This document shows, piece after piece, positions 50,246 through 59,635 of a stretch of DNA of 64,000 bases. The notes beneath the pieces were generated by a model that was given only the letters and a program-made list of their open reading frames with translations, was not told where the DNA came from and searched no databases. The position numbers and the translations under genes are program-made. Location: NCBI RefSeq assembly GCF_009707545.1, contig NZ_WLYK01000009.1, forward strand, positions 186,001-250,000, in the 5' to 3' direction. Each line of letters starts with the position of its first letter. Position 1 is the stretch's first letter. The DNA comes from Nakamurella alba. GTDB taxonomy: Bacteria; Actinomycetota; Actinomycetes; Mycobacteriales; Nakamurellaceae.

Positions 50246-51282
50246 CAGCGGGATCCCGGTGGACCGGCCGGCACCGCGGGCGGGGTGTGCGCCGGGATCA
50301 TCTTCACCGAGATGCGCTTGCGGAACACCCAGTAGCTCCAGGCCTGGTACCCCACGACGAACGGGACCAGGAACAACGACACCCAGCTCATCACCTCCAG
50401 CGTGTACGGCCCGGACGCCGCGGTGGTCAGCGTGAGCGAGAACGCCGGGTCCAGGGAGGAGGGCATCACGGCCGGGTGCAGCGCGGCGAACCAGCCGGAC
50501 ACCAGACCCAGGACCGACACCGCCGTGCTGACGAACGCCCAGCCGTCCCGGCTGCGGCGGGTCGCGAGCCCGGCCGCCACCAGGCCGAGCACCGCGACCA
50601 CGCCGAGGACCAGGGCGAGCACCGAGGTGCGTTGGAACTGCTGCCATGTCACCGTCAGCAGCACGACGACCAGGGCCGCCGGCGCGAGTTGCTGCACGGC
50701 CCGGCGGGCCCGGTCCCGGACCTCGCCGGCGGACTTGAGCGCCAGGAAGACCGCGCCGTGGGTGAGGAACAGCAGCAGCGTGCACAGCCCGGTCAGCAGC
50801 GCGAACGGCTGGAGCAGGTCACCGAGGCCGCCGACGTACTCACCGGAGGCGTCGATCGGCACACCGGCCACCAGATTGCCGAACACCACGCCGAACAGCG
50901 CCGCCAGCAGCCAGGAGGTGCCGGTGATCGCGACATCCCAGCGGGCGCGCCAGGTGTCGGTGCTGCCCTTGCCGCGGTACTCGAAGGCGACGCCGCGCAC
51001 GATCAGGCAGACCAGCAGCAGGAGCATCGGCAGGTAGAAGCCGGAGAACATCGTCGCGTACCAATCGGGGAAGGCCGCGAAGGTGGCGCCGGCCGCGGTG
51101 AGCAGCCACACCTCGTTGCCGTCCCAGACCGGACCGATGGTGTTGATCAGCACCCGGCGGCCGCGCTCGTCCCGGCCGACCACCGGCAGCAGCGCGCCGA
51201 CGCCGAAGTCGAAGCCCTCCAGCACGAAGAACCCGATCCACAGCACGGCGATGACCACGAACCACAACTCGTTGAGCCACAT
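50245..51282 (-). CDS. cydB: Cytochrome bd ubiquinol oxidase subunit II
   Basis: 345 residues, about nine membrane helices. LWIGFFVLEGFDFGVGALLP, NTIGPVWDGNEVWLLTAAG and AFEYRGKG are diagnostic for CydB. It carries no haem itself and stabilises CydA. Starts 16 bases after the cydA stop. Confidence 0.96.
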   Translation of the reverse strand: MWLNELWFVVIAVLWIGFFVLEGFDFGVGALLPVVGRDERGRRVLINTIGPVWDGNEVWLLTAAGATFAAFPDWYATMFSGFYLPMLLLLVCLIVRGVAFEYRGKGSTDTWRARWDVAITGTSWLLAALFGVVFGNLVAGVPIDASGEYVGGLGDLLQPFALLTGLCTLLLFLTHGAVFLALKSAGEVRDRARRAVQQLAPAALVVVLLTVTWQQFQRTSVLALVLGVVAVLGLVAAGLATRRSRDGWAFVSTAVSVLGLVSGWFAALHPAVMPSSLDPAFSLTLTTAASGPYTLEVMSWVSLFLVPFVVGYQAWSYWVFRKRISVKMIPAHTPPAVPAGPPGSR

Positions 51283-51298
51283 GGGATCTCAGGACCTC

Positions 51299-52795
51299 CT
51301 AGTAGGCGAACGCCAGCGGGCGCTCGTCCTCGTCGTCGTCGGCGCGGTCCGGTGTGGTGTCGCGGTCATCAGGGTCGGAGCCGTCGTCACCGTTGTCGGT
51401 GTCGTTCCAGCGGTCCCGCAGCGGCCGGCGCTGCACCGAGGCCAGCGCCTCCTCCTCGGTCGGCGGACCGGCCTTGGCGTACTTGAGCAGCAACCGGATC
51501 TCGACGACCGCGAGCAGTCCGTAGAGCAGGGTGAAGACGATCAGCGAGGTGAGCACCTCCCCCGCGGACACCGACGGCGACACCGAGTCCTCGGTCTTGA
51601 AGAGGCCGACCACCGTCCAGGGCTGGCGGCCCATCTCGGTGAAGATCCAGCCGGCGGAGTTGGCGACGAACGGCCCGGCGACGGCGAGCATGGCCAGCCG
51701 CCAGACCCAGCGCTGCCGCGGCAGTCTGCCCTTGCGGGTCAGCCAGAGCCCGACCACCGACACCGCGAGCAGCAGGAACCCGGCGCCCATCATCAGCCGG
51801 AAGGTCCAGTACGTCACCCAGACCACCGGGCGGTAGTCCCCGGCGCCGTAGAGCGCCTCGTACTCGGCCTGCACGTCGTTGATGCCCTCGACCTCGCCGT
51901 CGAAGCTGCCGGTGGCCATGAAGGACAGCACGCCGGGCACCCGGATCGACCACACCTCGTGCCGGCCGTCGAGGGTGCCGATGGTGATCAGCGAGAAGGA
52001 CGCCGGGGCGGAGGTGTTGTACTGCGCTTCGGCGGCCGCCATCTTCATCGGCTGCACCTCGGTCATCGTCTTGGCGAGCAGGTCGCCGGAGACCACCATG
52101 CCGATGGAGCCGATCAGCAGGCCGATCAGACCCAGCCGCAGCGAGGGCCGGAACACCCCGGCCTCCCGGCCGCGGGCCAGGTGGTAGGCGGAGAAGCCGA
52201 CCAGCAGCACCGCGCCGGTGACCACGCAGCCGACGATCACGTGCGCGAAGGTGCGCAGCTGCAGCGGCTGGAACAGCACCGCCCAGATGTCGGTGAGCCG
52301 GGCCCGGCCGGTCTCCGGATCGAGCTCGTAACCGACCGGGTGCTGCATGAAGGTGTTGGCGGCCAGGATGAAGTAGGCCGAGGCGGCGGTGCCGACGGAG
52401 ACCAGCCACATGCAGGCCACGTGCAGCCGCGGGGACAGCTTGTCCCAGCCGAAGATCCACAGACCGAGGAACGTGGATTCGATGAAGAAGGCCAGCAGCG
52501 CCTCCATCGCCAGTGGCGCCCCGAAGACGTCACCGACGAACCGGGAGTAGTCCGACCAGTTCATCCCGAACTGGAACTCCTGGACGATCCCGGTCACCAC
52601 GCCGATGGCGAAGTTGATCAGGAAGAGCTTGCCCCAGAACTTCGCCGCCCGCAGGTACACGGTCGACCGGGTCCGTACCCAGGCCGTCTCCAGGATCGCG
52701 ATGAACAGCGCCATCCCGATCGTCATCGGGACGAACAGGAAGTGGTAGACGGTGGTGATCCCGAACTGCCACCGGGCCAGGTCCAGCGCTTCCAT
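51299..52795 (-). CDS. cydA: Cytochrome bd ubiquinol oxidase subunit I
   Basis: 498 residues. ALDLARWQFGITTVYHFLFVP has the haem-ligand region (His), followed by EFQFGMNWSDYSRFVGDVFG and FFIESTFLGLWIFGWDKL. It carries haems b558, b595 and d and reduces oxygen with high affinity. C-terminal tail is acidic. ATG 52795 follows AAGGCGG. It heads the cydABDC operon, typically induced under low oxygen. Confidence 0.96.
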   Translation of the reverse strand: MEALDLARWQFGITTVYHFLFVPMTIGMALFIAILETAWVRTRSTVYLRAAKFWGKLFLINFAIGVVTGIVQEFQFGMNWSDYSRFVGDVFGAPLAMEALLAFFIESTFLGLWIFGWDKLSPRLHVACMWLVSVGTAASAYFILAANTFMQHPVGYELDPETGRARLTDIWAVLFQPLQLRTFAHVIVGCVVTGAVLLVGFSAYHLARGREAGVFRPSLRLGLIGLLIGSIGMVVSGDLLAKTMTEVQPMKMAAAEAQYNTSAPASFSLITIGTLDGRHEVWSIRVPGVLSFMATGSFDGEVEGINDVQAEYEALYGAGDYRPVVWVTYWTFRLMMGAGFLLLAVSVVGLWLTRKGRLPRQRWVWRLAMLAVAGPFVANSAGWIFTEMGRQPWTVVGLFKTEDSVSPSVSAGEVLTSLIVFTLLYGLLAVVEIRLLLKYAKAGPPTEEEALASVQRRPLRDRWNDTDNGDDGSDPDDRDTTPDRADDDEDERPLAFAY

Positions 52796-53210
52796 CTCGC
52801 ATCCGCCTTCGCACCGCTGGCCGGCGTGACTCGCCGGCCGACGTACCGATCGTCGGCCCGGCGGCAAGGTCCGCAGAAGGGCACAAGGTCCCGGCCGGAC
52901 ACGTGACGACGGGCACGTGAACGGCCGCACAAGAACTTGTGATCTCTTCGTCACGTTCGCCGACGGCGAATTACGTCGATCCGACGCAGGGCAATGGCAC
53001 GATGGAGAGGTCCCCCACGGAGGGTGCTCGCCGGACACGACGAGTGACCGGCCGACCGGGCGGGCACCGAGGCCGTGACGAAGTCGGAGGATGCAGGATC
53101 ACATCGAATTTTCCGCTCGATGTGGAACATCCATCCCCCCTGCGGCGTCGGATTGTGTGTAGGAGTTGCCGCCCCGGGTCGCCGAGGCGGCCGATGGATG
53201 GGAGGACGAT
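52796..53210. other. Divergent intergenic region cydA / zinc-protein gene
   Basis: About 415 bases. The CACAAG-AA-CTTGTG dyad lies at 52928-52941. A leftward promoter TTGCCG (52872-52867) and TACGTC (52850-52845) is possible for cydA. A less GC-rich patch lies at 52940-52990. I see no gene. Confidence 0.5.
52928..52941. promoter_or_regulatory. 14-bp dyad upstream of cydA
   Basis: CACAAG-AA-CTTGTG, a perfect inverted repeat about 135 bases from the cydA start. The half-site order (CACAA...TTGTG) is the reverse of the Rex consensus TTGTGA-N6-TCACAA, so Rex is not supported. The regulator is unknown. Confidence 0.45.
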
Positions 53211-53405
53211 GTGACCGGAGCCTTGGCCAGTCCCACTGAACTGACCGCCGCCGATCGCTGTGACCGTTGTGGAGCCGCGGCAGTGGTGCGGGCGATCCTC
53301 CCGAAGGGCGGTGAGCTGCTCTTCTGCGGCCACCACGCCCGCGAACACTCGGAACGTCTCGAGGAGCTCGCCGCCGTGCTGCACGACTCGCGCGCGACGA
53401 ACTGA
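53211..53405 (+). CDS. Small zinc-ribbon protein (DUF7455-like)
   Basis: 64 residues. GTG 53211 follows GGGAGGACGAT. LTAADRCDRCGAAAVVRAIL and LLFCGHHAREHSERL give two cysteine/histidine sites, probably binding one zinc. This matches a short actinobacterial family often annotated DUF7455. Function unknown. A strong hairpin follows. Confidence 0.8.
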   Translation: MTGALASPTELTAADRCDRCGAAAVVRAILPKGGELLFCGHHAREHSERLEELAAVLHDSRATN

Positions 53406-53452
53406 TCCGAGACCGTCGCCGCGCCTGGTGCCGACGACGGACAGAAGCACCC

Positions 53453-53489
53453 GCACAGGGGCGGACCGCATCGCGGTCCGCCCCTGTGC
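53453..53489. terminator. Strong hairpin terminator
   Basis: A 17-bp perfect stem (53453-53469 with 53473-53489) and a 3-base loop ATC, 48 bases after the zinc-protein stop. One of the longest perfect stems in the window. No T-run. Confidence 0.75.
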
Positions 53490-53646
53490 CGTTCACGGGC
53501 CGTCCGGGATCGTGAACGCCGGCGGTGCGCCACGCCGGTCGGGCACGCCCGAAACCGGCCCGGAACGCGGGCCGGTGCGCGATGATGGCGGTAGCGGTGC
53601 GCGCCGATCGGTGGCGCACGAGCGGGACCGGCGAGGAGCAAGGCAC

Positions 53647-54165
53647 GTGACCAGCGGACCGGCGACGGGACTGCGCCCGGTCGTCGTCCCCGTTCCGCGG
53701 CCCGATGTACTCGGTTCCCTCTTCGTGGTGCTCGGCGGCGTCATGGGCCTGCTGCAACTGGCGCTCTCCTGGACCTACGTGGTCGCCGGGGTCGGCCTGC
53801 CCGGCAGCGCCACGGCCCCGAACGGCTGGGGCATCTACATCACCATGCGGGCCGGCAGCACGGTCTCCGCCTCCTGGGCCATCGGCGGCTACGCGGTGAT
53901 CGGCGTCGGGATCGCCGGTGCGGCGCTGGTGCTGCTGGGCCTCGCGATGCTGGCACCGCTGGACCACCGCCCGTTCGGGCTGGCCGGCCTGGTGCTGTCG
54001 CTCGCCGCGATGGGCGCCGCCGGCTGGTGGTTGGCCCGCTCGGCCCAGCTGATGGGGCAGAACCTGTCGGCCCTGTTCGCCAACGCCGGCCCCGGTTGGT
54101 ACCTCTTCCTCATCGGCGGGGCGATCGCGCTGGTGGGTTCGGTGAAAGCCCTGGCCTCCGGCTGA
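53647..54165 (+). CDS. Four-helix membrane protein, unknown
   Basis: 172 residues. GTG 53647 follows GAGGAG. About four membrane helices: LGSLFVVLGGVMGLLQLALS, YAVIGVGIAGAALVLLGLAM, FGLAGLVLSLAAMGAAGWW, and WYLFLIGGAIALVGSV. I do not recognise the family. It lies 21 bases ahead of the M48 protease gene and is probably co-transcribed, perhaps helping or restraining that protease. Confidence 0.75.
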   Translation: MTSGPATGLRPVVVPVPRPDVLGSLFVVLGGVMGLLQLALSWTYVVAGVGLPGSATAPNGWGIYITMRAGSTVSASWAIGGYAVIGVGIAGAALVLLGLAMLAPLDHRPFGLAGLVLSLAAMGAAGWWLARSAQLMGQNLSALFANAGPGWYLFLIGGAIALVGSVKALASG

Positions 54166-54186
54166 GCCGTGAGGCAGGGTGGGGAC

Positions 54187-55287
54187 ATGGCAGCGAAGCA
54201 GGTCAAGAAGACCAGGCGAACCTTCCCGGGCATCTCCTCACGGGCCTGGGAGCACCCTGCGGACCGCGCCGCGCTGGTCACCCTGCGCAGCCTGAGCGGC
54301 GTGGACACGGTGCTGCGCAAGCTCGCCGGCCTGCTCCGCGAGCGCCAGTACCGGCTGCTCTACCTGGCCTCCGCGATCCGGGTGGACCGCCGTCAGTTCT
54401 CCGAGATCGACGACCTCTACCTGGGCGCGCTGCACGTGCTCGACTCCCCGCGCCGGCCGGAGCTGTACCTGCGCCAGGACCCGGTGCCGCAGGCGATGAC
54501 GCTGGGCATCGACGAGCCGTTCATCGTGCTGAGCACCGGCATGGTGGACCTGATGGACGCCGACGAGCTGCGGTTCGTGCTGGGCCACGAGATCGGGCAC
54601 GCGCTGTCCGGGCACGGTGTCTACCGCACCGTGCTCACCGTGCTGATGCAGCTGGCCGACTCCTTCGGGGCGCTGCCGGCCGGCCGGCTCGGCCTGCAGT
54701 CGATGATCGCCGCGCTCAACGAGTGGTCCCGCAAGTCCGAGCTGTCCGCCGACCGGGCCGGTCTGCTGGCCTCGCAGGACGAGGTGGTGGCGCTGCGGGT
54801 GATGATGAAGCTGGCCGGCGGCCCGGAGCTGGCGAAGATGGACACCGACGCCTTCCTGGAGCAGGCCGCGGAGTACGAGTCCACCGGCGACCTGCGGGAC
54901 GGCGTGCTCAAGCTGATCAACCTGCTGCCGCAGACCCATCCGTTCTCGGTGCCGCGGGCCGCTGCGCTGCGCGCCTGGGTCGCCTCCGGCGAGTACGGCA
55001 CGATCCTCGGCGGCGACTACCCGAAGCGTGAGGACGACGGCTCGGCCAGGATCGGCGAGCAGTTCACCGCGGCCGCGAAGTCCTACAAGGAGCGGTTCGA
55101 GGCATCCACCGACCCGCTGTTCACCACCCTGCGCTCCGTCGGCCAGGACCTCGGCGGCGCGGCGGGTGCCGCCGGCCGCGGGTTCGCCGACATGGTCTCC
55201 GGGCTGTTCGGGCGCGGCGAGCAGGCGGGCTCCGGATCGGGTGGGTCCGCCGACGGTGGTGAGACGCCGGATCCCGGCAAGAACTGA
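54187..55287 (+). CDS. M48-family metalloprotease
   Basis: 366 residues. Zinc motif HEIGH in RFVLGHEIGHALSGHGVY and the third ligand in SELSADRAGLLASQ. FIVLSTGMVDLMDADEL precedes the site. No obvious membrane helix at the start, unlike HtpX, so it may be peripheral or cytoplasmic. A Ser/Gly-rich tail ends the protein. ATG 54187 after GGTGGGG. Co-directional with the membrane protein upstream. Confidence 0.88.
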   Translation: MAAKQVKKTRRTFPGISSRAWEHPADRAALVTLRSLSGVDTVLRKLAGLLRERQYRLLYLASAIRVDRRQFSEIDDLYLGALHVLDSPRRPELYLRQDPVPQAMTLGIDEPFIVLSTGMVDLMDADELRFVLGHEIGHALSGHGVYRTVLTVLMQLADSFGALPAGRLGLQSMIAALNEWSRKSELSADRAGLLASQDEVVALRVMMKLAGGPELAKMDTDAFLEQAAEYESTGDLRDGVLKLINLLPQTHPFSVPRAAALRAWVASGEYGTILGGDYPKREDDGSARIGEQFTAAAKSYKERFEASTDPLFTTLRSVGQDLGGAAGAAGRGFADMVSGLFGRGEQAGSGSGGSADGGETPDPGKN

Positions 55288-55302
55288 GCAGCGCGGACCG
55301 GA

Positions 55303-56061
55303 TCAGGAAGTCGGGCCGAAGCGCTCGACCCTGATCTGCTGCACGTCCATGCCCAGGTCGGCCAGCAGCACCGAGGCGGTCTCGGCGAAACCGGCGGAGC
55401 CGCAGACGAACCCGCGCTCGGCGCCGGTCAGCAGCCCGGCCAGGTCCGCGGCGGCCAGCCGTCCGGCGGGCCGGCCGTCGTGGTCCTCCCGGGACAGCAC
55501 GAGATGCGCACCGGCGGCCCGGAACTCGTCCGCGTAGGGCAGGTCGGCCAGCGTGCGGGCGCCGGTGACCAGGGTCAGGGCGTCGGTCCGGCCGACGTCC
55601 CGGGCATGGCGGAGCATCGAGACCAGCGGCACCACACCCGATCCCGCGCCGATGGCGACCGCCTGCCGCTCCCCCGTCCAGACGAACCAGCCACCGATGG
55701 GGCCGCGCACCTCGAGTTCGTCGCCCGGCTCCACCACCTCGTCGAGGAACCCGGACACCTCGCCGTCCGGCAGCACCTCGACGAACAGCTCCAGCAGCGG
55801 GTCGGACGGGGCGGAGGCGATCGAGTACGACCGGGTCGCGGTGTAGCCGTCGGGGGCGGTCAGCCGCAGTACGTAGTGCTGCCCGGGCAGGTGGTCCACC
55901 CGGTCCGGCACGTCCAGCCGGAGCCGGACGCCGTGCGCCGTCGGGTGGTCGATCCCGGCCACCGTGGCCGTCCGCCAGCCGCCCACCGGGGCGAGCACGG
56001 CCGGTACCGCGGGTCCGTCGGTGCTGTGGGGATCGTCGGTGCCGGCGGGAAGGTCAGTCAC
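55303..56061 (-). CDS. Ferredoxin-NADP reductase-type flavoprotein
   Basis: 252 residues. FAD motif RSYSIASAPSDP, the NAD region IGAGSGVVPLVSMLRHA, and C-terminal GFVCGSAGFAETASVLLADL. No Fe-S domain. It starts within the upstream molybdoenzyme gene (8-base overlap), so it probably delivers electrons to that enzyme, as in known actinobacterial pairs. GTG 56061. Confidence 0.9.
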   Translation of the reverse strand: MTDLPAGTDDPHSTDGPAVPAVLAPVGGWRTATVAGIDHPTAHGVRLRLDVPDRVDHLPGQHYVLRLTAPDGYTATRSYSIASAPSDPLLELFVEVLPDGEVSGFLDEVVEPGDELEVRGPIGGWFVWTGERQAVAIGAGSGVVPLVSMLRHARDVGRTDALTLVTGARTLADLPYADEFRAAGAHLVLSREDHDGRPAGRLAAADLAGLLTGAERGFVCGSAGFAETASVLLADLGMDVQQIRVERFGPTS

Positions 56062-56656
56062 CGGAGTAGCGCTCCTCGGTCCACGGATCGCCGTGGTCGT
56101 GATACCCGTTGCGCTCCCAGAAACCTCGCTCGTCGTGATCCAGCAGGGTGAGCCGGGTGATCCACTTCGCGCTCTTCCAGAAGTACAGGTGCGGGACCAG
56201 CAGCCGGATCGGACCGCCGTGCTCGGTGGGCAGCGGCTTGTCCTCGTGGGTCCAGACCAGCCACGCCTTGCCGCCGCGGATGTCGTCCAGCGGCAGGTTG
56301 GTGGTGTAGCCGGTGGTGGACGTGGCGAGCACGTGGGTCGCGGTGGGCAGCACCCCGCTCGCGGCGAACAACTCGTCCACCGACACACCGCCGAACCAGG
56401 TGTCGAGCTTGGACCAGGTGGTCACGCAGTGGATGTCGCCCCGGTAGGTGGACGGGGTCAGCGAGCGGATCTCGTTCCAGGTCCAGGTGATCGGGTTGGC
56501 GACCAGGCCGTCGACGGTCATCGTCCAGCGGTCCAGGTTGATCCGCGGGGTGACCTCGGCGGTCAGCACCGGGAAGTCCCGGCCGACGTCGTACTGCCCG
56601 GGCGGGAGCCGTGGGTCGGTGCGCCGCCGCCCGGTGAACCCGCGGGTGATCGCCAT
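56054..56656 (-). CDS. Molybdopterin-dependent oxidoreductase (sulfite oxidase/YedY superfamily)
   Basis: 200 residues. Seen: the molybdenum-ligand cysteine in GDIHCVTTWSKLDTWF, the SUOX core ITWTWNEIRSLTP, and GGPIRLLVPHLYFWKSAKWI. It lacks a Tat signal, so it is cytoplasmic. ATG 56656 follows GAGGAG. The partner flavoprotein overlaps its end. Substrate unknown (sulfoxide or N-oxide reduction are possibilities). Confidence 0.9.
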   Translation of the reverse strand: MAITRGFTGRRRTDPRLPPGQYDVGRDFPVLTAEVTPRINLDRWTMTVDGLVANPITWTWNEIRSLTPSTYRGDIHCVTTWSKLDTWFGGVSVDELFAASGVLPTATHVLATSTTGYTTNLPLDDIRGGKAWLVWTHEDKPLPTEHGGPIRLLVPHLYFWKSAKWITRLTLLDHDERGFWERNGYHDHGDPWTEERYSGD

Positions 56657-56767
56657 CTGCCGTCTCCTCGCTGCCGCAGTGGTGTGCTGCCGTTGATCTT
56701 GCCCAACCACGGTCGCGCGAACCAGACCCGTCGGATCCGCGCAGCCGCGGCCCGGGTCAGGCTCGGC

Positions 56768-57595
56768 TCAGGCCTTCGCGTCGGCGGTGCGGCTGACCTC
56801 GTCCCAGTCCTTCCAGTGCTGCACCCGGCGCTCGTAGGCCGGCAGCACCAGGTCCACGGCGGCGCTCGAGAGCAGCAGCCGGGTCGGCGGTTCCGCGGCG
56901 TCGACGGCGGCGAACAGTGCCTCCACGGTGTCCTCGGCGGTCGGTCGGGCGGCGCCCGCACGGACGGCGTTCCGGGCGTCGCGGACCTCCTGGTACTCGG
57001 GCAGCGCGGTGGAGTGCTTCGACGAGTCGCCGGCCCAGTCGGTGGCGAACCCGGCGGGCTCGATCAGCGTGGTCCGGATGCCGAACGGCGCCACCTCGGC
57101 GGCGAGCGCCTCGGTGAAGCCCTCCAACGCCCACTTGGAGGCGTGGTAGGCGCCGAGCCCGGCGAAGGCGAGCACCCCGCCGATGCTGGAGACCTGCACG
57201 ATGTGCCCTCCACCCTGTGCGCGCAGCAGCGGAACCGCCGCCTGGGTGATCCACAACGCGCCGAACACGTTGGTCTCCAACTGGTCCCGGACGTCCTGCT
57301 CGGACAGCTCCTCGATCATGCCGAAGTGGCCGTAGCCGGCGTTGTTGACCACCACGTCCAGCCGGCCGAAGTGCGCGTGCGCCTGCTGCACGGCGGCGAT
57401 GTCGGCGTCGCGGTCGGTCACGTCCAGGGCGATCGGCAGGATCGCGTCGCCGAACTCGTCGACCAGGTCGGCCAGGGAGGTGGTGTCCCGCGCGGTGGCG
57501 GCGACGCGGTCGCCGCGCTCCAGGGCGGCCCTCGTCCAGGCCCGGCCGAAACCGCGGGAGGTGCCGGTGATGAACCAGATCTTGTTCTCTGCCAT
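56768..57595 (-). CDS. Short-chain dehydrogenase/reductase
   Basis: 275 residues. Rossmann motif WFITGTSRGFGRAW, NAG motif VVVNNAGYGHFG, catalytic Ser in VQVSSIGG and YxxxK in GAYHASKWALEG. The classical SDR layout; DVTDRDAD after beta-3 suggests NADP(H) or NAD(H) cannot be separated here. Close to the many actinobacterial SDRs of oxidative metabolism. ATG 57595. Confidence 0.92.
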   Translation of the reverse strand: MAENKIWFITGTSRGFGRAWTRAALERGDRVAATARDTTSLADLVDEFGDAILPIALDVTDRDADIAAVQQAHAHFGRLDVVVNNAGYGHFGMIEELSEQDVRDQLETNVFGALWITQAAVPLLRAQGGGHIVQVSSIGGVLAFAGLGAYHASKWALEGFTEALAAEVAPFGIRTTLIEPAGFATDWAGDSSKHSTALPEYQEVRDARNAVRAGAARPTAEDTVEALFAAVDAAEPPTRLLLSSAAVDLVLPAYERRVQHWKDWDEVSRTADAKA

Positions 57596-57652
57596 GCCGC
57601 CGACGCTACGCCCCGAGCGGAGGGTGCCTCCGGAAAACGATGCCGGATTCGC

Positions 57653-59422
57653 TCAGAGCAGACCGAGCAGGTGGTCCCGCCGCCGCTCGAGCAGCTCGGC
57701 GGAGGCCGCCGCGGACGGTGGGCCGGGCACCTCGCGGCGGATCCGGCCGTGCACCTTGGCATGCGGCTCGCCCGTGCGGGCCGCGACCCGGGAGACCAGC
57801 TGGTTGACCTCGCGCCGCAGCTCGGAGGTCAACCGCCACTGACCGAGCTGCGGGGTGTCCTCCTCGGCGGGCGCCTCGTCCTGGATCCGGCGGCTGGAGG
57901 CGGCGGTGACCTTGCGGCGCAGTTCGGAGTCCCGCCGGGACAGCAGCGCGGCCGTCTGCTCCGGGGTGAGCAGGCCGGGCAGACCGAGGTAGGCCTCCTC
58001 GTCGCCGGAGAACTCCGGCAGGTCCGCGGATGTCGGCTCGTGGGTGACCGCCCGGCCGCTGTGCAGCACGTGCGCGAAGGAGGCCTCGGACTCCAGTCCC
58101 TCGAACTGCCCGAGCTCGTCGGCCTCGTCCTTCTCCCCCGGCAGCAGGTCCAGCGGATCCTGCAGCTCCGGGTCGTCGGCCGGTGCCTTCGGCGGCGGCG
58201 AGATCACGAAGTTGCGGTCGGTCTCCATCTCGGCGGCCAGGGTGAGCAGCGGGCGCACCGCCGGCAGGAACACGGTGGCGGCTTCGTGCGCGCCACGGGC
58301 GCGGACCACACGCCCGACGGCCTGGGCGAAGAACAGCGGTGTGCGGTAGCTGGTCATCCAGGCCAGGCAGGCCGCGCGCGGCACGTCGACGCCCTCGGAG
58401 ATCATCCGGACGCAGACCGCGATCCGCTCCCGGGACTCCCGGAACTCCTCGATCTTCTTCGAGGCCTTCGGGTCGTCGGACAGGATCAGCACCGGCTTCT
58501 CGCCGGTCAGGTTGCGCACCACGTCGGCGTAGGCGCGGGCGTCGTCCTGGTCGGAGGCGAGCACCAGGCCGGCGGCGTCCGGCATGCCGGTGTGTCGGAG
58601 GTGGGTGATCCGCTCGTCCATCGCGGCGATGACGTGCGGCACCCAGCCGCCACGGGGATCCAGCGCGGTCTTCCAGGCGGCCGCCTCCACCGACTTCGTG
58701 CCGGCGTCGGTGAGCGAGGCGGCGATCACCTCGCCGGCCGAGTTCCGCCAGCGGGAGACTCCGGTGTACGCGGCGAACACCACCGGGCGCACCACCCGGT
58801 CGGAAAGGGCCTCCCGGTAGCCGTAGGTGTAGTCGGCGAGCGAGCGCAGCAGATCGCCGTCCTGCTCGTAACCGACGAACGGGATCCGCTCGTCGGCCCG
58901 GGTGCGGAACGGGGTGCCGGTGAGGCTGAGCCGCCGGTGCACGTCGGCGAACGCCTCGGACACCGCCTCGCCCCAGCTCAGACCGTCGCCGGCGTGGTGG
59001 ATCTCGTCCAGCACGACCAGCGTCTTGCGCCGGCCGCAGCGGGCGGCGTGGATGGCCGGGCGCTGGGCGACCTGGGCGTAGGTGGTCACGTAGCCGTGCG
59101 CGCCGTCGCGCACCGGCCCCTGGGCGTTGGTCATCGTCGGGTCGAGCACCAGTCCGAACGCGGCGGCCGCGTCGGCCCACTGGGTGCGCAGGTGGTCGGT
59201 CGGGCAGACCACGACGACCCGGTCCACCACCCGGCCGGCCAGCAGCCGCAGGGCGACGGTGAGCGCGAAAGTGGTCTTGCCGGCGCCCGGGGTCGCGGTG
59301 ACCAGGAAGTCCCGCCGGCCGGCGTCCTCGTAGGCGGCGACGGCGGCCCGCTGCCACGGCCGGAGCCGGGCCGGGTCGGGCGGCGAGGGCCGCAGGGCAG
59401 CCCCGGCGGAGGCGATCGTCAC
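57653..59422 (-). CDS. SF2 DEAD/DEAH-box helicase
   Basis: 589 residues. Walker A ATPGAGKTT (motif I), DEIHH (motif II), LTGTPF (motif III), EGVDVPRA and VGRVVRARG (motifs V/VI). The C-terminal half is acidic and variable. This family occurs next to DUF3039 and YihY genes in many actinobacteria. Likely a nucleic-acid translocase with unknown role. GTG 59422. Confidence 0.92.
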   Translation of the reverse strand: MTIASAGAALRPSPPDPARLRPWQRAAVAAYEDAGRRDFLVTATPGAGKTTFALTVALRLLAGRVVDRVVVVCPTDHLRTQWADAAAAFGLVLDPTMTNAQGPVRDGAHGYVTTYAQVAQRPAIHAARCGRRKTLVVLDEIHHAGDGLSWGEAVSEAFADVHRRLSLTGTPFRTRADERIPFVGYEQDGDLLRSLADYTYGYREALSDRVVRPVVFAAYTGVSRWRNSAGEVIAASLTDAGTKSVEAAAWKTALDPRGGWVPHVIAAMDERITHLRHTGMPDAAGLVLASDQDDARAYADVVRNLTGEKPVLILSDDPKASKKIEEFRESRERIAVCVRMISEGVDVPRAACLAWMTSYRTPLFFAQAVGRVVRARGAHEAATVFLPAVRPLLTLAAEMETDRNFVISPPPKAPADDPELQDPLDLLPGEKDEADELGQFEGLESEASFAHVLHSGRAVTHEPTSADLPEFSGDEEAYLGLPGLLTPEQTAALLSRRDSELRRKVTAASSRRIQDEAPAEEDTPQLGQWRLTSELRREVNQLVSRVAARTGEPHAKVHGRIRREVPGPPSAAASAELLERRRDHLLGLL

Positions 59423-59635
59423 GACCGTTCCCCCCTCGCGCCTAGCCCGTCACATGACCACCCCCGGCCGCTGCGGTGCACGCGGATCCGGGGGGCGGCG
59501 TCCACGGTACAACCGGGGACCGACGGATCCGGACCTCCCGCAGGTCGCGTCGGCGCGCTGCGGAAAGTGTCACAAGTTGGCAATGGCCGGTGGTGTCCGC
59601 CCCCGAACGGCGGCCCGGCTTGGCACCCTGGTGGG

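Noticed and set aside
52929-52955. Rex or CRP site upstream of cydA
   Set aside because: Half-sites are in the wrong order for Rex, and TGTGA...TCACG has an 8-base spacer instead of 6.
55964-59635. A very long forward frame continuous with YihY
   Set aside because: It runs antisense through the molybdoenzyme, SDR and helicase genes; only the part from 59636 has YihY features.
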